Source: Fredinandcohnia quinoae
GTDB lineage: Bacteria; Bacillota; Bacilli; Bacillales; Bacillaceae_L
Length of the DNA stretch: 64,000 nt
NCBI RefSeq assembly: GCF_022427965.1
Contig: NZ_JAKTTI010000018.1
Coordinates: 21,354 to 85,353, forward strand
Direction of reading: 5' to 3'
The translations under genes were made by a program, and so were the position numbers. Positions 13,781 to 25,873 of the stretch are shown in pieces (the first letter of the stretch is position 1; each line of letters starts with the position of its first letter). The notes under the pieces are model-generated. The model searched no databases and was not told the DNA's origin. It worked only from the letters and a program-made list of their open reading frames with translations.

Positions 13781-16700
13781 TTAATCTACTACTACAGCAG
13801 ATTCTTCTTGCTGTTGTATTACCGGTTCCGCTCTGCGGTAACGATTCATTCCAGTACCTGCAGGAACGAGCTTACCAATAATTACATTCTCTTTTAAACC
13901 TAACAGCTCATCACGTTTACCTTTTATTGCTGCGTCTGTCAAGACACGTGTTGTTTCTTGGAATGATGCAGCAGAAAGGAATGAGTCTGTTTCAAGAGAC
14001 GCCTTCGTAATACCTAAAAGTACTGGTCTACCTGTTGCAGGTGCTTTACCTTCAAGCAACACTTTAGCGTTAGCGTCAGTGAATTGGTGAACATCAAGTA
14101 ATGATCCTGGTAATACATCTGTATCTCCAGCATCTGTTACACGGACTTTACGAAGCATCTGTCTTACCATTACTTCAACGTGCTTATCACCAATTTCTAC
14201 CCCTTGCATACGGTATACTTTTTGTACTTCTTTTAATAGATATTCCTGTACTGATTTAATATCTTTTACTTTTAATAATTCTTTTGGATCGATTGAACCT
14301 TCTGTTAGTTCTTGACCATGTTCAACCTGCTGCCCCTCTGCCACTTTAAGTCTTGCAGAATAAGGAGCGGTATATGAACGACTTTCAACATCGCCTTGGA
14401 TGACGATTTCTTGTTGTCGATCCTTAATTTCATTAATCGAGGTTACAACACCCGCGATTTCTGAAATAACTGCTTGACCTTTCGGATTTCTCGCTTCAAA
14501 TAATTCCTGAATACGAGGTAAACCTTGTGTAATGTCGTCTCCTGCTACCCCACCAGTATGGAATGTACGCATCGTTAACTGTGTTCCTGGTTCACCAATT
14601 GATTGTGCTGCAATAATACCTACTGCCTCACCAACCTCAACTTCAGAACCTGTTGCTAGATTACGACCATAACACTTTTTACAAACCCCATGACGAGTAT
14701 TACATGTGAATGCAGAACGAATTGTAACTTGTTCGATACCTGCTTCTACAATTTCTCTAGCAATATCCTCAGTAATTAATTCGTTTTCTTCAACAAAAAC
14801 AGCCTTTGTCTCAGGGTGAACTATTTTCTTTCTTGCATAACGTCCGATTAAACGTTCCTCAAGTGGCTCAATTATTTCGGTTCCCTCTCTTAGCGATTCT
14901 ACAACTAATCCACGGTCTGTTCCACAGTCATCCTCACGTACAATAACGTCTTGAGCAACATCAACAAGTCGTCTTGTTAAATAACCAGAGTCAGCCGTTT
15001 TAAGCGCAGTATCAGCAAGACCTTTACGAGCACCGTGAGTAGAGATAAAGTACTCTAAAACTGTTAATCCTTCTCGGAAACTCGACTTGATTGGGAGTTC
15101 GATAATTCGTCCAGCCGGGTTGGCCATCAATCCACGCATACCAGCAAGTTGCGTGAAGTTTGATGCGTTACCACGGGCACCTGAGTCACTCATCATGAAT
15201 ATTGGGTTGCTTTTATCTAAGGATTCCATTAGTTTTCCTTGAATAGTATCTTTTGCAGCACTCCAAATTGAAATAACACGATCATAACGCTCATCTTCAG
15301 TTATTAATCCACGTCTAAATTGTTTTAAAACATTGTCTACCTTCAATTGAGCTTGCGTTAGGATTTCCTCTTTTTCAGCTAATACAACAATGTCAGCTAC
15401 ACCTACAGTAATACCTGCTTTTGTTGAATATTTGAATCCAAGATCCTTCATTCGATCAAGCATTTTTGAGGTTTCAGTAATTTTAAATCGTTTAAATACT
15501 TCAGCAATGACATTACCAAGTATTTTCTTTTTAAACGGATCAATTATATCTTGGCTTTGAATTAGTTCCTTTATATTTGCACCTTTTTGAATAAAATATT
15601 TCTCAGGTGTTTTTTCTTGAAGGTTTGTCTTCGTTGGTTCATTAATATATGGGAATGTTTTTGGTAAAATCTCATTGAATATTAATTTCCCAACAGTTGT
15701 CATAAGTAGCATATTGTTTTGTTCTTCTGTGAATGTCTCATTCTTAAGAGAAGCTGCATTAACCGCTACCCTTGTATGAAGATGTACATACCCATTTTGA
15801 TATGCTAACAACGCTTCGTTTGTATCATTGAATACCATTCCCTCACCAACAGCACCAGCACGTTCTAAAGTTAAGTAGTAGTTACCTAACACCATATCCT
15901 GTGAAGGTGTAACAACTGGTTTCCCATCTTTCGGGTTAAGGATATTTTGGGCAGCAAGCATTAGAATACGTGCTTCAGCTTGAGCCTCAGCAGATAATGG
16001 TACGTGAACAGCCATTTGGTCACCGTCAAAGTCTGCATTATATGCAGTACATACTAATGGGTGCAGACGAATCGCACGTCCTTCAACTAATGTTGGTTCG
16101 AATGCTTGAATTCCTAATCTATGCAATGTAGGTGCACGGTTCAACAGTACAGGATGCTCTTTAATAACTGATTCTAGTACATCCCAAACTTCTGGGTTAA
16201 CACGTTCAATCTTACGTTTTGCACTCTTAATATTATGAGCAAGTCCCTTTTCAACAAGTTCCTTCATGACAAATGGCTTAAATAATTCTAATGCCATTTC
16301 TTTCGGTAAACCACATTGATACATTTTAAGGTTTGGTCCTACAACAATTACAGAACGACCTGAATAGTCAACACGTTTACCAAGAAGGTTTTGACGGAAT
16401 CGTCCTTGCTTCCCTTTTAGCATATGTGATAATGATTTTAACGGTCGGTTTCCTGGACCTGTTACTGGTCTTCCACGACGGCCGTTATCAATAAGAGCGT
16501 CTACTGCTTCTTGAAGCATACGCTTTTCATTTTGAACAATAATGCTTGGAGCGCCTAAATCCAATAGTCGTTTCAAACGATTATTACGATTGATTACACG
16601 TCTATACAAATCATTTAAGTCAGAAGTCGCAAAACGTCCACCATCAAGTTGAACCATTGGTCTTAATTCTGGTGGAATAACAGGTAATACATCAAGAATC

Positions 16701-17377
16701 ATCCATGACGGTTCATTACCGGAATTACGGAAGGCCTCTAGAACTTCTAAACGCTTAATCGCCCTTGTTCTTCTTTGGCCTTGAGACGTCTTTAATTCCT
16801 CTTTTAAACCCTCAACTTCTTTTTCAAGATCAATATCGAATAAAAGCTTTTTAATAGCTTCTGCACCCATTGATGCCTGGAATGTATTTCCGTACTTTTC
16901 ACGATATGCCCTGTACTCTTTTTCAGATAATAATTGCTTTTTATCTAATGGGGTATCGCCAGATTCTGTAACAACATAAGAAGCAAAGTAAATCACTTCT
17001 TCTAGTGCCCGCGGGGACATGTCTAAGACAAGTCCCATACGGCTAGGGATTCCTTTGAAATACCAAATATGAGATACAGGTGCAGCTAATTCAATATGTC
17101 CCATACGTTCGCGACGGACTTTTGCACGAGTTACTTCAACCCCACAACGGTCACATACGACACCTTTGTATCGAACACGCTTATATTTTCCACAATGACA
17201 CTCCCAGTCCTTTTGTGGTCCGAAAATTCGTTCACAAAACAAACCGTCCTTTTCAGGCTTCAATGTCCGATAGTTGATTGTTTCTGGTTTTTTCACTTCA
17301 CCAAATGACCAAGATCTGATTTTATCTGGTGATGCGAGTCCTATGCTCATATACTCAAAATTGTTAACATCTAGCAA
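13781..17377 (-). CDS. rpoC: RNA polymerase subunit beta prime
   Basis: The catalytic subunit of RNA polymerase. The 1198-residue product starts [20 protein letters not shown], has the N-terminal zinc site [20 protein letters not shown] (residues about 60-80), the magnesium-binding [10 protein letters not shown] near residue 450, and the second zinc site in the [20 protein letters not shown] region. The C-terminal tail EESAVVVD is short and variable, as in relatives. It follows rpoB by 90 bases. Confidence 0.99.
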   Translation of the reverse strand: MLDVNNFEYMSIGLASPDKIRSWSFGEVKKPETINYRTLKPEKDGLFCERIFGPQKDWECHCGKYKRVRYKGVVCDRCGVEVTRAKVRRERMGHIELAAPVSHIWYFKGIPSRMGLVLDMSPRALEEVIYFASYVVTESGDTPLDKKQLLSEKEYRAYREKYGNTFQASMGAEAIKKLLFDIDLEKEVEGLKEELKTSQGQRRTRAIKRLEVLEAFRNSGNEPSWMILDVLPVIPPELRPMVQLDGGRFATSDLNDLYRRVINRNNRLKRLLDLGAPSIIVQNEKRMLQEAVDALIDNGRRGRPVTGPGNRPLKSLSHMLKGKQGRFRQNLLGKRVDYSGRSVIVVGPNLKMYQCGLPKEMALELFKPFVMKELVEKGLAHNIKSAKRKIERVNPEVWDVLESVIKEHPVLLNRAPTLHRLGIQAFEPTLVEGRAIRLHPLVCTAYNADFDGDQMAVHVPLSAEAQAEARILMLAAQNILNPKDGKPVVTPSQDMVLGNYYLTLERAGAVGEGMVFNDTNEALLAYQNGYVHLHTRVAVNAASLKNETFTEEQNNMLLMTTVGKLIFNEILPKTFPYINEPTKTNLQEKTPEKYFIQKGANIKELIQSQDIIDPFKKKILGNVIAEVFKRFKITETSKMLDRMKDLGFKYSTKAGITVGVADIVVLAEKEEILTQAQLKVDNVLKQFRRGLITEDERYDRVISIWSAAKDTIQGKLMESLDKSNPIFMMSDSGARGNASNFTQLAGMRGLMANPAGRIIELPIKSSFREGLTVLEYFISTHGARKGLADTALKTADSGYLTRRLVDVAQDVIVREDDCGTDRGLVVESLREGTEIIEPLEERLIGRYARKKIVHPETKAVFVEENELITEDIAREIVEAGIEQVTIRSAFTCNTRHGVCKKCYGRNLATGSEVEVGEAVGIIAAQSIGEPGTQLTMRTFHTGGVAGDDITQGLPRIQELFEARNPKGQAVISEIAGVVTSINEIKDRQQEIVIQGDVESRSYTAPYSARLKVAEGQQVEHGQELTEGSIDPKELLKVKDIKSVQEYLLKEVQKVYRMQGVEIGDKHVEVMVRQMLRKVRVTDAGDTDVLPGSLLDVHQFTDANAKVLLEGKAPATGRPVLLGITKASLETDSFLSAASFQETTRVLTDAAIKGKRDELLGLKENVIIGKLVPAGTGMNRYRRAEPVIQQQEESAVVVD

Positions 17378-17443
17378 GGGGCCTACCTCCCTTTTGATCT
17401 ACAGGATTACCCTAATTGACCTATTTGCTAAAAAAATTGCCTT

Positions 17444-17464
17444 TATTCAGCAGGATGCTGAATA
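17444..17464 (-). promoter_or_regulatory. Hairpin in the rpoB-rpoC spacer
   Basis: A perfect 9-bp inverted repeat (TATTCAGCA / TGCTGAATA) with a 3-base loop directly follows the rpoB stop codon. A short T-rich stretch comes about 13 bases later. It could be a weak attenuator or an RNA processing site between the two polymerase genes. Confidence 0.5.
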
Positions 17465-17467
17465 ATG

Positions 17468-20400
17468 TTATTCTTTGGCAACTGCGTCTCTTTCTATCTC
17501 AGCCTCAACCGGTTGATCAGAATCAAGAGAGATGCCCTCTGATTGATTATTTTCTTCTTCATCTTCTAAATCGCGCATTTCGATTTCTTTTTCATCACCA
17601 GATAGAATTTTAACATCCATTCCAAGTGATTGAAGTTCTTTTATTAATACTTTGAATGATTCTGGAACACCAGGTTCAGGTACATTTTCACCTTTTACAA
17701 TGGCTTCATACGTTTTAACCCGTCCAACAACATCATCAGATTTAACTGTTAAGATTTCTTGTAGCGTGTATGCAGCACCGTATGCTTCAAGTGCCCATAC
17801 CTCCATCTCACCAAAACGTTGTCCACCAAATTGGGCTTTACCACCAAGTGGTTGTTGCGTAACAAGTGAGTATGGTCCTGTTGAACGAGCATGAAGCTTA
17901 TCGTCAACCATGTGTGCTAATTTAATCATGTACATGACACCAACTGACACACGATTATCGAACGGCTCACCCGTTCTACCATCGTATAAAACAGTTTTAG
18001 CATCACGTGACATACCAGCCTCTTCAAGAGTATCCCAAACATCTTCCTCGGTAGCTCCATCAAATACAGGAGAGGCAACATGAATACCTAATTGTCTTGC
18101 AGCCATTCCAAGATGAAGTTCAAGCACCTGACCGATATTCATACGTGACGGTACACCTAGTGGGTTTAACATGATATCGATTGGCGTTCCATCTGGTAAA
18201 TATGGCATATCCTCTTCAGGTAAAATCCTTGAGATTACCCCTTTATTACCGTGACGTCCAGCCATTTTATCCCCTTGATGTATTTTACGTTTTTGAACGA
18301 TATATACACGAACAAGTTGATTAACTCCTGGTGGAAGCTCATCTCCATCTTCACGGTTAAATACCTTCACATCAAGAATAATTCCTTCTCCTCCATGAGG
18401 TACACGAAGAGAAGTATCACGAACTTCACGTGCTTTTTCACCAAAAATTGCATGTAGAAGACGTTCTTCAGCTGTAAGTTCAGTAACCCCTTTTGGTGTT
18501 ACTTTACCAACTAGCAAATCACCATCTTTTACTTCAGCACCTACGCGAATAATTCCTCGTTCATCAAGATTACGTAATGCATCTTCACCAACGTTTGGAA
18601 TATCACGAGTGATTTCTTCAGGTCCAAGCTTTGTATCACGAGATTCTGATTCATATTCTTCGATATGAATTGATGTATACACATCATCCTTAACAAGTCT
18701 TTCGCTCATGATGATGGCATCTTCATAGTTGTATCCATCCCATGTCATGAAACCTACAAGAACATTACGTCCTAGAGCTAATTCACCTTTTTCCATGGAT
18801 GGACCGTCTGCAAGGATTTCACCTTTTACAACATTATCGCCAACTGATACAATTGGGCGTTGATTATAACAGGTTCCTTGGTTTGAACGAATAAATTTAA
18901 GCATGCGGTACTTATCAAGGTCACCCTTAACCATTTGACCGTCTACCTCTTGATAGCGACGAACCCATACTTGTTTTGCTTCAACATGCTCAACAATTCC
19001 TGGGTGTTTACAAATGACAGCTGCACCCGAATCTTTACCTGACACATATTCCATACCAGTACCTACTAGAGGAGCCTCCGGTTGCATAAGTGGAACAGCT
19101 TGACGTTGCATGTTCGCTCCCATTAGTGCACGGTTGGAGTCATCGTTTTCTAAGAATGGAATACACGCAGTTGCTGCTGATACTACTTGCTTAGGGGATA
19201 CATCCATGTAGTCCATGCGATCACGGTGCATTGCTGTATTTTCACCACGGAAACGACAAACAACATCTTCATCTAAGAATGATCCGTCCTCATCAAGACG
19301 AGAGTTCGCTTGAGCTACTACATAGTTATCTTCCTCATCAGCAGTTAGATAATCAATTCGTTCTGTTATCTTCCCTGTCTCAGGGTCAACTCTTCTATAT
19401 GGTGTTTCGATAAAACCAAAGCGATTCACTTTTGCATATGATGAAAGTGAGTTGATTAATCCAATATTCGGACCCTCTGGAGTCTCAATTGGACACATAC
19501 GACCATAGTGTGAATAGTGAACGTCTCGCACTTCCATACCTGCACGTTCACGGGTTAAACCACCAGGTCCTAATGCTGATAATCTTCTCTTATGTGTTAG
19601 TTCTGCTAATGGATTCGTTTGATCCATGAATTGCGATAATTGCGAGCTACCAAAGAATTCTTTAATAGACGCGATAACTGGGCGAATATTAATTAATTGT
19701 TGTGGAGTAATTGTGTTCGTATCTTGAATTGACATTCTTTCACGAACAACACGTTCCATCCGAGATAACCCAATACGGAATTGATTTTGTAAAAGCTCCC
19801 CAACTGAACGCAGACGACGATTTCCTAAATGGTCAATATCATCTGTATCTCCAACTTGATGTAATAAATTGAAGAAATAGTTAATAGACGCTAGAATATC
19901 TGCTTGCGTAATATTTTTAACACCTTCCTCAATATAGGCATTGCCTATAACCGGAATTACATGCTCTCCATCTGGATCATTAGGTGCATAAATATTAATA
20001 GACTGAAGGACTACTTCTTCGTCAACTACTCCGCCTACAGTGTTAATCTTTTTAAAACCGATTCCATTCTCAAGATGCGGCAAAATACGGTCCAATATCT
20101 TTCTTTCAAGAATTGTACCTTTTTCCGCAATAATTTCACCAGTTTCAGGATCAACAAGCGTCTCAGCCAAACGTTGGTTGAATAGACGATTTTTAATATG
20201 AAGCTTTTTATTAATTTTATAACGACCTACACTTGCCAAATCATAACGCTTTGGATCAAAAAAGCGTGACTCTAATAAGCTTTTAGCATTATCTACTGTT
20301 GGTGGTTCACCAGGACGTAGACGTTCATAAATTTCAAGCAACGCTTTTTCTGTACTTTCTGTGTTGTCTTTTTCAAGTGTGTTTTGTAAATATTCATTCT

Positions 20401-21037
20401 CACCAAATAAATCGATGATTTCTTGATCAGAGCCAAACCCAAGCGCGCGCAAAAGAACCGTTACTGGCAATTTACGAGTACGATCTATACGCACATACAC
20501 AACATCTTTTGCATCTGTTTCGTACTCTAACCATGCACCACGGTTTGGTATTACCGTTGCAGTAAAGCCTCGTTTACCATTTTTGTCGACTTTACCACTG
20601 AAATAAACACTTGGTGAACGAACCAATTGAGAAACAATAACACGTTCAGCACCATTGATAACGAACGTACCTGTTTCCGTCATGAGTGGAAAATCACCCA
20701 TAAAAACATCTTGGTCTTTTACTTCACCAGTTTCTTTATTAATTAGACGCACCTTTACACGAAGTGGCGCTGAATAGGTAACATCTCGCTCTTTCGATTC
20801 CTCAACTGAATATTTAGGTTCTCCTAAACTATAGTCAATGAATTCAAGCGAAAGGTTACCAGTAAAATCTTCAATTGGAGAAATATCTTGGAACATTTCT
20901 CTCAGACCCTCATCAAGAAACCACTGATAAGAAGAGGTTTGAATCTCAATAAGATTTGGTAATTCTAATACTTCACTAATACGAGCATAAGTTCTCCGCT
21001 TTCGGTGTCGTCCATACTGAACTAGTTGACCTATCAA
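17468..21037 (-). CDS. rpoB: RNA polymerase subunit beta
   Basis: The beta subunit forms one jaw and much of the active-site cleft of RNA polymerase. I start at a TTG (21037), 7 bases after GAGGGGT, which matches the TTG start of B. subtilis rpoB; an ATG three codons upstream overlaps the binding site. The product is 1189 residues. The rifampicin-binding cluster ([20 protein letters not shown] and following) has the normal sensitive sequence. Confidence 0.98.
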   Translation of the reverse strand: MIGQLVQYGRHRKRRTYARISEVLELPNLIEIQTSSYQWFLDEGLREMFQDISPIEDFTGNLSLEFIDYSLGEPKYSVEESKERDVTYSAPLRVKVRLINKETGEVKDQDVFMGDFPLMTETGTFVINGAERVIVSQLVRSPSVYFSGKVDKNGKRGFTATVIPNRGAWLEYETDAKDVVYVRIDRTRKLPVTVLLRALGFGSDQEIIDLFGENEYLQNTLEKDNTESTEKALLEIYERLRPGEPPTVDNAKSLLESRFFDPKRYDLASVGRYKINKKLHIKNRLFNQRLAETLVDPETGEIIAEKGTILERKILDRILPHLENGIGFKKINTVGGVVDEEVVLQSINIYAPNDPDGEHVIPVIGNAYIEEGVKNITQADILASINYFFNLLHQVGDTDDIDHLGNRRLRSVGELLQNQFRIGLSRMERVVRERMSIQDTNTITPQQLINIRPVIASIKEFFGSSQLSQFMDQTNPLAELTHKRRLSALGPGGLTRERAGMEVRDVHYSHYGRMCPIETPEGPNIGLINSLSSYAKVNRFGFIETPYRRVDPETGKITERIDYLTADEEDNYVVAQANSRLDEDGSFLDEDVVCRFRGENTAMHRDRMDYMDVSPKQVVSAATACIPFLENDDSNRALMGANMQRQAVPLMQPEAPLVGTGMEYVSGKDSGAAVICKHPGIVEHVEAKQVWVRRYQEVDGQMVKGDLDKYRMLKFIRSNQGTCYNQRPIVSVGDNVVKGEILADGPSMEKGELALGRNVLVGFMTWDGYNYEDAIIMSERLVKDDVYTSIHIEEYESESRDTKLGPEEITRDIPNVGEDALRNLDERGIIRVGAEVKDGDLLVGKVTPKGVTELTAEERLLHAIFGEKAREVRDTSLRVPHGGEGIILDVKVFNREDGDELPPGVNQLVRVYIVQKRKIHQGDKMAGRHGNKGVISRILPEEDMPYLPDGTPIDIMLNPLGVPSRMNIGQVLELHLGMAARQLGIHVASPVFDGATEEDVWDTLEEAGMSRDAKTVLYDGRTGEPFDNRVSVGVMYMIKLAHMVDDKLHARSTGPYSLVTQQPLGGKAQFGGQRFGEMEVWALEAYGAAYTLQEILTVKSDDVVGRVKTYEAIVKGENVPEPGVPESFKVLIKELQSLGMDVKILSGDEKEIEMRDLEDEEENNQSEGISLDSDQPVEAEIERDAVAKE

Positions 21038-21250
21038 CTCATTCACCCCTCATATCAAGCGTTATTAATCTTGCTATTTTTATTAATGCTGCCTATATTA
21101 ATAGACAAAAAAAGAAAAAGGGTTTCTACTAGGAAAACCACAATTTCAAAACGAACTATTGATTTTATTAGCTTTTCCATACATACTATATTTATACATA
21201 TATTTAATTTTTTAGATATACATGGAAAAATTACATATCGGCATTATATA

Positions 21251-21279
21251 ATGCTATCACACGAAAAATTGCGAGTCAA
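21251..21279 (-). promoter_or_regulatory. rpoB promoter (sigma-A type)
   Basis: TTGACT and TAGCAT on the minus strand with a 17-base spacer, about 210 bases before the rpoB start. The A/T-rich leader between them has no protein-coding signal. Confidence 0.65.
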
Positions 21280-21324
21280 CAATTTTTTATTATTCCTTAA
21301 AAAAAGCGAAATTCATTCTACACC

Positions 21325-21930
21325 TCAACCAAGCCGCTTTGCTTTTATGATCAAATACCCCTTTTTTCGAGCAACAACTTCTACTTCTTCAAAAACTGTT
21401 TCTAGTTTTTCGATCGCTGACGGTGCACCTTGTTTTTTTTGAATGACAACCCAAAGCTCCCCACCGACGACTAACCGTCCATAGCTTTCTTCAAGTATTT
21501 GATGTACGACTTTTTTGCCAGCACGAATTGGGGGATTTGTTAAAATAGCCGCAAATGCATTTGTACTAATATTTGAAAAAACATCACTTTTATAAATAGA
21601 GATGTTTTCTATTCTATTAATGTCAGCATTTTTTTTGGAAAGTTCAAGTGCTCGTTCGTTTACATCCACCATTTCAATTAATCGCTCATTAAATGATCTT
21701 GCCATCGAAAGACCAATCGGACCATATCCACACCCAAGATCAAGTAATCTACCATCAATATCTGGAAGAACAAAGTCCTCAATGAGTAATCTTGATCCAA
21801 AATCTACTTCTTTTTTCGAGAAGACACCATTATCACTCGTAAATGTGAACAATTCTCCTCTCAATGAAAAAGACCAGTTTTTTTGGTTACTTTCAGCAGA
21901 TGGCTTACTCGTATAATAATGATCGCCCAT
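21325..21930 (-). CDS. RsmC-like class I methyltransferase (YbxB)
   Basis: Probable 16S rRNA guanine-N2 methyltransferase of the RsmC/RlmG type, using S-adenosylmethionine. The 201-residue product has the SAM-binding motif LLDLGCGYGPIGLSMA near residue 60 and the catalytic NPPIRAGKKV motif near residue 128. The start MGDHYYTSKP has AGGAGG 8 bases upstream; 12 earlier codons are leader. It lies between rplL and rpoB, exactly where ybxB is in B. subtilis. The precise target base is inferred from the family. Confidence 0.88.
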   Translation of the reverse strand: MGDHYYTSKPSAESNQKNWSFSLRGELFTFTSDNGVFSKKEVDFGSRLLIEDFVLPDIDGRLLDLGCGYGPIGLSMARSFNERLIEMVDVNERALELSKKNADINRIENISIYKSDVFSNISTNAFAAILTNPPIRAGKKVVHQILEESYGRLVVGGELWVVIQKKQGAPSAIEKLETVFEEVEVVARKKGYLIIKAKRLG

Positions 21931-21993
21931 GTATGTACCTCCTAACCTGGAAGTATTATGTTTCAACTCACGCGATTTAGTAAGGTTTAAAAA

Positions 21994-22016
21994 AAGCTCG
22001 CTTTAGTAGCGAGCTT
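21994..22016 (-). terminator. Terminator after rplL
   Basis: A GC-rich stem AAGCTCGCT / AGCGAGCTT followed by T residues on both strands, in the rplL-ybxB gap. It probably ends or attenuates the rplJL transcript. Confidence 0.85.
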
Positions 22017-22035
22017 TTTTCTAAGTTAATAATTA

Positions 22036-22398
22036 TTACTTAACTTCTACGCCAGCTCCAACTTCTTCAAGCTTAGCTTTGATTTCTTCAGCTTCTTCTT
22101 TAGAAACGCCATCTTTAAGAGTTTTTGGAGCGTTGTCAACTACTTCTTTAGCTTCTTTTAAGCCAAGACCAGTAAGTTCACGTACTACTTTAATAACTTT
22201 GATTTTTTGAGCTCCAGCATTTGCAAGAACTACTTCAAATTCAGTTTGTTCAGCAGCAGCTTCACCAGCGCCACCAGCAGCTACAGCTACAGGAGCAGCA
22301 GCAGTTACGCCAAATTCTTCTTCAATAGCTTTTACTAGATCGTTAAGTTCTAAAACAGTCATATTTTTAACTGCTTCAATGATTTGTTCTTTAGTCAT
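22036..22398 (-). CDS. rplL: 50S ribosomal protein L7/L12
   Basis: L7/L12 forms the flexible stalk that recruits translational GTPases. The 120-residue product has the N-terminal dimerisation helix pair, an alanine-glycine-rich hinge (about residues 34-50) and the C-terminal domain with [20 protein letters not shown]. It follows rplJ by 66 bases and is present in several copies per ribosome, so it normally needs its own strong binding site, here AAGGAGG. Confidence 0.98.
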   Translation of the reverse strand: MTKEQIIEAVKNMTVLELNDLVKAIEEEFGVTAAAPVAVAAGGAGEAAAEQTEFEVVLANAGAQKIKVIKVVRELTGLGLKEAKEVVDNAPKTLKDGVSKEEAEEIKAKLEEVGAGVEVK

Positions 22399-22464
22399 TT
22401 GAAAATCCTCCTTAAAATGTTGTTTTATCCGATTAGGAATATAATTTTGTTTAATTTAATTCTA

Positions 22465-22965
22465 TTAAGCGCCTTGTTCTTCCTTTTGATCTGCAACTGC
22501 TTTAGTAGCAAGTGCAAGGTTGCGAATTGGAGCTTGAAGAACGCTAAGCAACATAGAAAGTAATCCTTCGCGTGATGGAAGTTCAGCAAGAGCTTTCACT
22601 TCTTCAACAGTTGCAACATTACCTTCGATTACACCAGCTTTAATTTCTAACGCATTATGCTTTTTAGCAAAATCGTTAAGAATTTTCGCAGGAGCTACTA
22701 CATCTTCATTACTGAATGCAATTGCATTTGGACCAGTTAGTGATTCGTTAAGACCCGCTAACTCAACTAATTCAGCTGCACGACGTGTCATAGAGTTTTT
22801 ATACACTTTGAAGTCTATGCCAGCATCACGAAGTTGTTTACGAAGTTCAGTTACTTCCCCAACATTTAAACCGCGGTAATCTACAACAATTGTTGATTTA
22901 CTTTCACGGAGTTTGTCTGCAATTTCAGTTACAATAAGTTTCTTTTGTTCTACTGCACTACTCAT
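22465..22965 (-). CDS. rplJ: 50S ribosomal protein L10
   Basis: L10 anchors the L7/L12 dimers to the ribosome. The start [19 protein letters not shown] has a GGAGGTG site 8 bases upstream; the 26 upstream codons of the open frame lie in the regulatory leader. The product is 166 residues. In the family the L10-L12 complex represses its own mRNA by binding the leader, and a long leader is present here. Confidence 0.97.
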   Translation of the reverse strand: MSSAVEQKKLIVTEIADKLRESKSTIVVDYRGLNVGEVTELRKQLRDAGIDFKVYKNSMTRRAAELVELAGLNESLTGPNAIAFSNEDVVAPAKILNDFAKKHNALEIKAGVIEGNVATVEEVKALAELPSREGLLSMLLSVLQAPIRNLALATKAVADQKEEQGA

Positions 22966-23200
22966 TCTTACACCTCCTGTAGATTTGATCACTTGAAACC
23001 GTTCGGTGTTAAGATTTAAAAAACCTCTATGCCGAGTAGACATAGAGGTAGTATTTATCAGTTAAGATTGCACATTTTACAATGAGCTACTACACCTCGG
23101 TAGGAAATTAAGCTAATTTGTTAGCCCCTACTGTCTACGGTACAAATGTATTAAGTTTTAACAACAAAATTTATTATAGTAAAAACTTTATTAAAAGTCA
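22966..23200 (-). promoter_or_regulatory. L10 leader with internal terminator hairpin
   Basis: The 254-base space between rplA and rplJ fits the autoregulatory leader found here in Bacilli. It contains a strong hairpin at 23023-23049 (ACCTCTATG / CATAGAGGT) followed on the minus strand by six T residues, that is, a terminator shortly before rplJ. I did not fold the L10-binding part in detail. Confidence 0.75.
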
Positions 23201-23219
23201 ATAACCATTATTTTGCAGA

Positions 23220-23909
23220 TTAGAATGTTGAAGCGTCTACTTTAACACCAGGACCCATTGTTGAAGATACAGCTACGTTCTTCATATAAGTACCTTTTGC
23301 AGCAGATGGTTTAACTTTTAGCATTGTTTCATAGATTGTAGTAAGGTTTTCAATTAATTTTTGATCATCAAATGAAACTTTTCCGATTGGAACATGAATG
23401 TTAGCAGATTTGTCAACACGGTATTCAACTTTACCAGCTTTGATTTCATTTACTGCTTTCGTTACATCAAAAGTAACTGTTCCAGTTTTAGGGTTTGGCA
23501 TTAAGCCTTTTGGTCCTAATACACGACCAAGCTTACCAACTTCACCCATCATATCAGGAGTAGCAACGATTACATCGAAATCAAACCAACCTTTTGAGAT
23601 TTTATCAATAAAGTCTGTATCGCCAACGAAATCAGCTCCAGCAGCTTCTGCTTCTTTTGCCTTTTCACCTTTTGCGAATACTAATACACGTTGTGTTTTA
23701 CCTGTACCATGTGGTAGTACTACTGCACCACGAATTTGTTGATCTGCTTTCTTCGGATCTACACCTAAACGGAATGCTACTTCAACAGAAGCATCAAATT
23801 TAGTTGTATTTGTTTTCTTTACAAGTTCAATTGCCTCTGCAACTGAATATGCTTTTGTACGGTCTACTAATTTAGCAGCTTCAACGTACTTTTTACCTCT
23901 TTTTGCCAT
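23220..23909 (-). CDS. rplA: 50S ribosomal protein L1
   Basis: L1 forms the mobile stalk that helps release deacylated tRNA from the E site. The product is 229 residues from [20 protein letters not shown], preceded by GAGGAGG; the 36 upstream codons of the open frame are spacer. The conserved [15 protein letters not shown] segment is near residue 128. It follows rplK by 123 bases. Confidence 0.97.
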   Translation of the reverse strand: MAKRGKKYVEAAKLVDRTKAYSVAEAIELVKKTNTTKFDASVEVAFRLGVDPKKADQQIRGAVVLPHGTGKTQRVLVFAKGEKAKEAEAAGADFVGDTDFIDKISKGWFDFDVIVATPDMMGEVGKLGRVLGPKGLMPNPKTGTVTFDVTKAVNEIKAGKVEYRVDKSANIHVPIGKVSFDDQKLIENLTTIYETMLKVKPSAAKGTYMKNVAVSSTMGPGVKVDASTF

Positions 23910-24032
23910 TAGAATTTCCTCCTCAATTGTGGTTTTAACGGAATAACCTGGATAACCTCCCACGAATAAAGGTTGCGAATAGAAAAATACTAATCCATCC
24001 GCAACCCCCAAACACATGTAACAAATACGGAA

Positions 24033-24458
24033 TTAGTCTTCGATAACAATTCCCATGCTACGTGCAGTACCTTCAACCATACGCATTGCAGATTCAACTG
24101 AAGCCGCATTTAAATCTGGCATTTTAGTTTCTGCAATCTCGCGTACTTTATCACGCTTAACTGTTGCAACTTTATTACGATTTGGTTCACCAGAACCTGA
24201 CTCAATACCAGCTGCTTTCTTAAGTAGAACTGCAGCAGGAGGAGTTTTTGTAATAAATGTGAATGAACGATCTTCAAACACTGTGATTACAACAGGAATA
24301 ATTAAACCAGCTTGATCTGCTGTACGAGCATTAAATTCTTTACAGAATCCCATAATGTTAACACCTGCTTGACCTAGTGCTGGTCCAACTGGCGGCGCTG
24401 GATTTGCTTTACCAGCAGGAATTTGTAATTTTACTTCTTTAATTACTTTTTTAGCCAC
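24033..24458 (-). CDS. rplK: 50S ribosomal protein L11
   Basis: L11 binds the GTPase-associated region of 23S rRNA and is needed for RelA activation and thiostrepton binding. I start it at a GTG (24458) with AAGGAGG 10 bases upstream, giving 141 residues beginning (M)[19 protein letters not shown]; the earlier ATG of the open frame has no such support. The proline-rich [21 protein letters not shown]-terminal motif is intact. Confidence 0.96.
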   Translation of the reverse strand: MAKKVIKEVKLQIPAGKANPAPPVGPALGQAGVNIMGFCKEFNARTADQAGLIIPVVITVFEDRSFTFITKTPPAAVLLKKAAGIESGSGEPNRNKVATVKRDKVREIAETKMPDLNAASVESAMRMVEGTARSMGIVIED

Positions 24459-24589
24459 GAGACACACCTCCTTAAAGTCCGTGATGTGGTAATAGGGGTA
24501 TACCCTCCCACTCATCATCATTCTTTATATATCAATAAAGAACATTAGCATAGCTAGTCTCTTTATCTTGAGACATACTGACCTTGACA

Positions 24590-24618
24590 ATATTACCACT
24601 TTTCAATATCAATATCAA
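24590..24618 (-). promoter_or_regulatory. rplK promoter
   Basis: TTGATA and TAATAT on the minus strand with a 17-base spacer, about 130 bases before rplK, in the only sizeable gap between nusG and rplK. Confidence 0.6.
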
Positions 24619-24652
24619 GTTTTTTCAAAACTTTTTTGTTTTACAACAGCAC

Positions 24653-25186
24653 CTAGATTTTTTCAATCTGTGTAAAGTCTAATTCTACTGGGGTTTCACG
24701 TCCGAACATGTTAACATGAACTTTAACCTTGCGCTTATCAAGATCTAGATCCTCAATTGCACCTGTAAAGTTAGCAAATGGACCTTCTTTAACTTTTACC
24801 ATTTCTTTAAGTTCGAAATCAATTTCAACCTGCTTTTCATCCATACCCATTCTTTTTAGAATGAAGTTTACTTCCTCTGGTAAAAGCGGTGTAGGTTTTG
24901 AACCAGATCCAGCAGAGCCTACAAACCCTGTTACACCAGGAGTATTTCGTACAACATACCACGAATCATCTGTCATGATAATTTCTACTAATACATAACC
25001 CGGAAATACTTTACGCTTTATAACCTTTTGTTTACCATTTTTAATTTCAGTTTCTTCATCTTCAGGTACAACAACGCGAAAAATCTTGTCCTGCATCGCC
25101 ATTGATTCTACCCGTTTTTCCAAGTTAGCTTTTACTTTATTTTCATACCCTGAATACGTATGAACAACATACCAGTTCTTTTCCAT
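24653..25186 (-). CDS. nusG: Transcription elongation/termination factor NusG
   Basis: NusG binds RNA polymerase and affects pausing and Rho-dependent termination. The start MEKNWYVVHTYSGYENKVKA matches the family; it lacks a close binding site (a GGAGGGAAGG lies about 20 bases upstream), so a slightly earlier non-ATG start cannot be excluded. The 177 residues hold the NGN domain and a C-terminal KOW domain (MVKVKEGPFANFTGAIEDLD). Confidence 0.95.
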   Translation of the reverse strand: MEKNWYVVHTYSGYENKVKANLEKRVESMAMQDKIFRVVVPEDEETEIKNGKQKVIKRKVFPGYVLVEIIMTDDSWYVVRNTPGVTGFVGSAGSGSKPTPLLPEEVNFILKRMGMDEKQVEIDFELKEMVKVKEGPFANFTGAIEDLDLDKRKVKVHVNMFGRETPVELDFTQIEKI

Positions 25187-25278
25187 TTTGATTAGGACTT
25201 TTTCGTCCTTCCCTCCCTCTCGAGTGCAATACAAACTATGAGTTTATCACTTCAGCATTTAGGAATTTCTTTGCAATT

Positions 25279-25297
25279 AAAAAAACCCGTACCCGGG
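25279..25297 (-). terminator. Terminator between secE and nusG
   Basis: On the minus strand a short GC-rich hairpin (GCCCGGGTACGGG) is followed by seven T residues. It could reduce read-through from secE into nusG. Confidence 0.6.
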
Positions 25298-25350
25298 CTT
25301 TTGTTCACTTCTCGCTTATTATCCATCATTATACCATGAGAATGCAATGC

Positions 25351-25533
25351 TTATTCAAGTACTAAACGAATTAATTTAGAAATTCCTGTATCAATAAGTG
25401 CAAAAAAGACTGTCACAAATATTACAGTTGTTAACGTAATAATGGTATAGCGTACCAACTCTTGTTTCTTGGGCCAGCTCACTTTTTTCATTTCACGCAC
25501 TACATTACTGAAAAACTTAGTTAAACGTTTCAT
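25351..25533 (-). CDS. secE: Preprotein translocase subunit SecE
   Basis: SecE clamps SecY in the protein-export channel. The 60-residue product has the conserved cytoplasmic helix (FFSNVVREMKKVSWPKKQEL) and a single membrane segment (about residues 29-52), the minimal form typical of Bacilli. It lies between rpmGB and nusG. Confidence 0.95.
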   Translation of the reverse strand: MKRLTKFFSNVVREMKKVSWPKKQELVRYTIITLTTVIFVTVFFALIDTGISKLIRLVLE

Positions 25534-25566
25534 TCATGTAACCTCCAGCTTTTATAAAAGACCGCC

Positions 25567-25716
25567 TTATTTCGTTTCACGGTGGGTTGTATGTGAGTTG
25601 CATGTCTTACAAAACTTTTTTATTTCAAGTCGCTCAGTTGAATTGCCATTATTTTTCATCGTGGTGTAATTACGACTACCACAATCAACACAAGCTAAAA
25701 TTACTTTTTTTCGCAT
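25567..25716 (-). CDS. rpmGB: 50S ribosomal protein L33 (zinc-binding type)
   Basis: A 49-residue gene between sigH and secE, starting [20 protein letters not shown] and ending [10 protein letters not shown]. The cysteine pairs CVDC and CKTC form the zinc site. Its position directly before secE is the classic place of rpmGB in Bacillus. The ATG at 25716 is preceded by a weak AGGTG site. Confidence 0.93.
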   Translation of the reverse strand: MRKKVILACVDCGSRNYTTMKNNGNSTERLEIKKFCKTCNSHTTHRETK

Positions 25717-25873
25717 ATGAACACCTACCAAAAGGTACTACTTCACCCGTTATTGCCTCAATTGCTATTTTCATAAAAGTCTTTTTATTTTCTTACAAAC
25801 TTTATCACGGCTAGTTTTACGTGTCAATACTCAGCATCAGGGATAAAAACTGGTTCCTATTAATAATTGATAT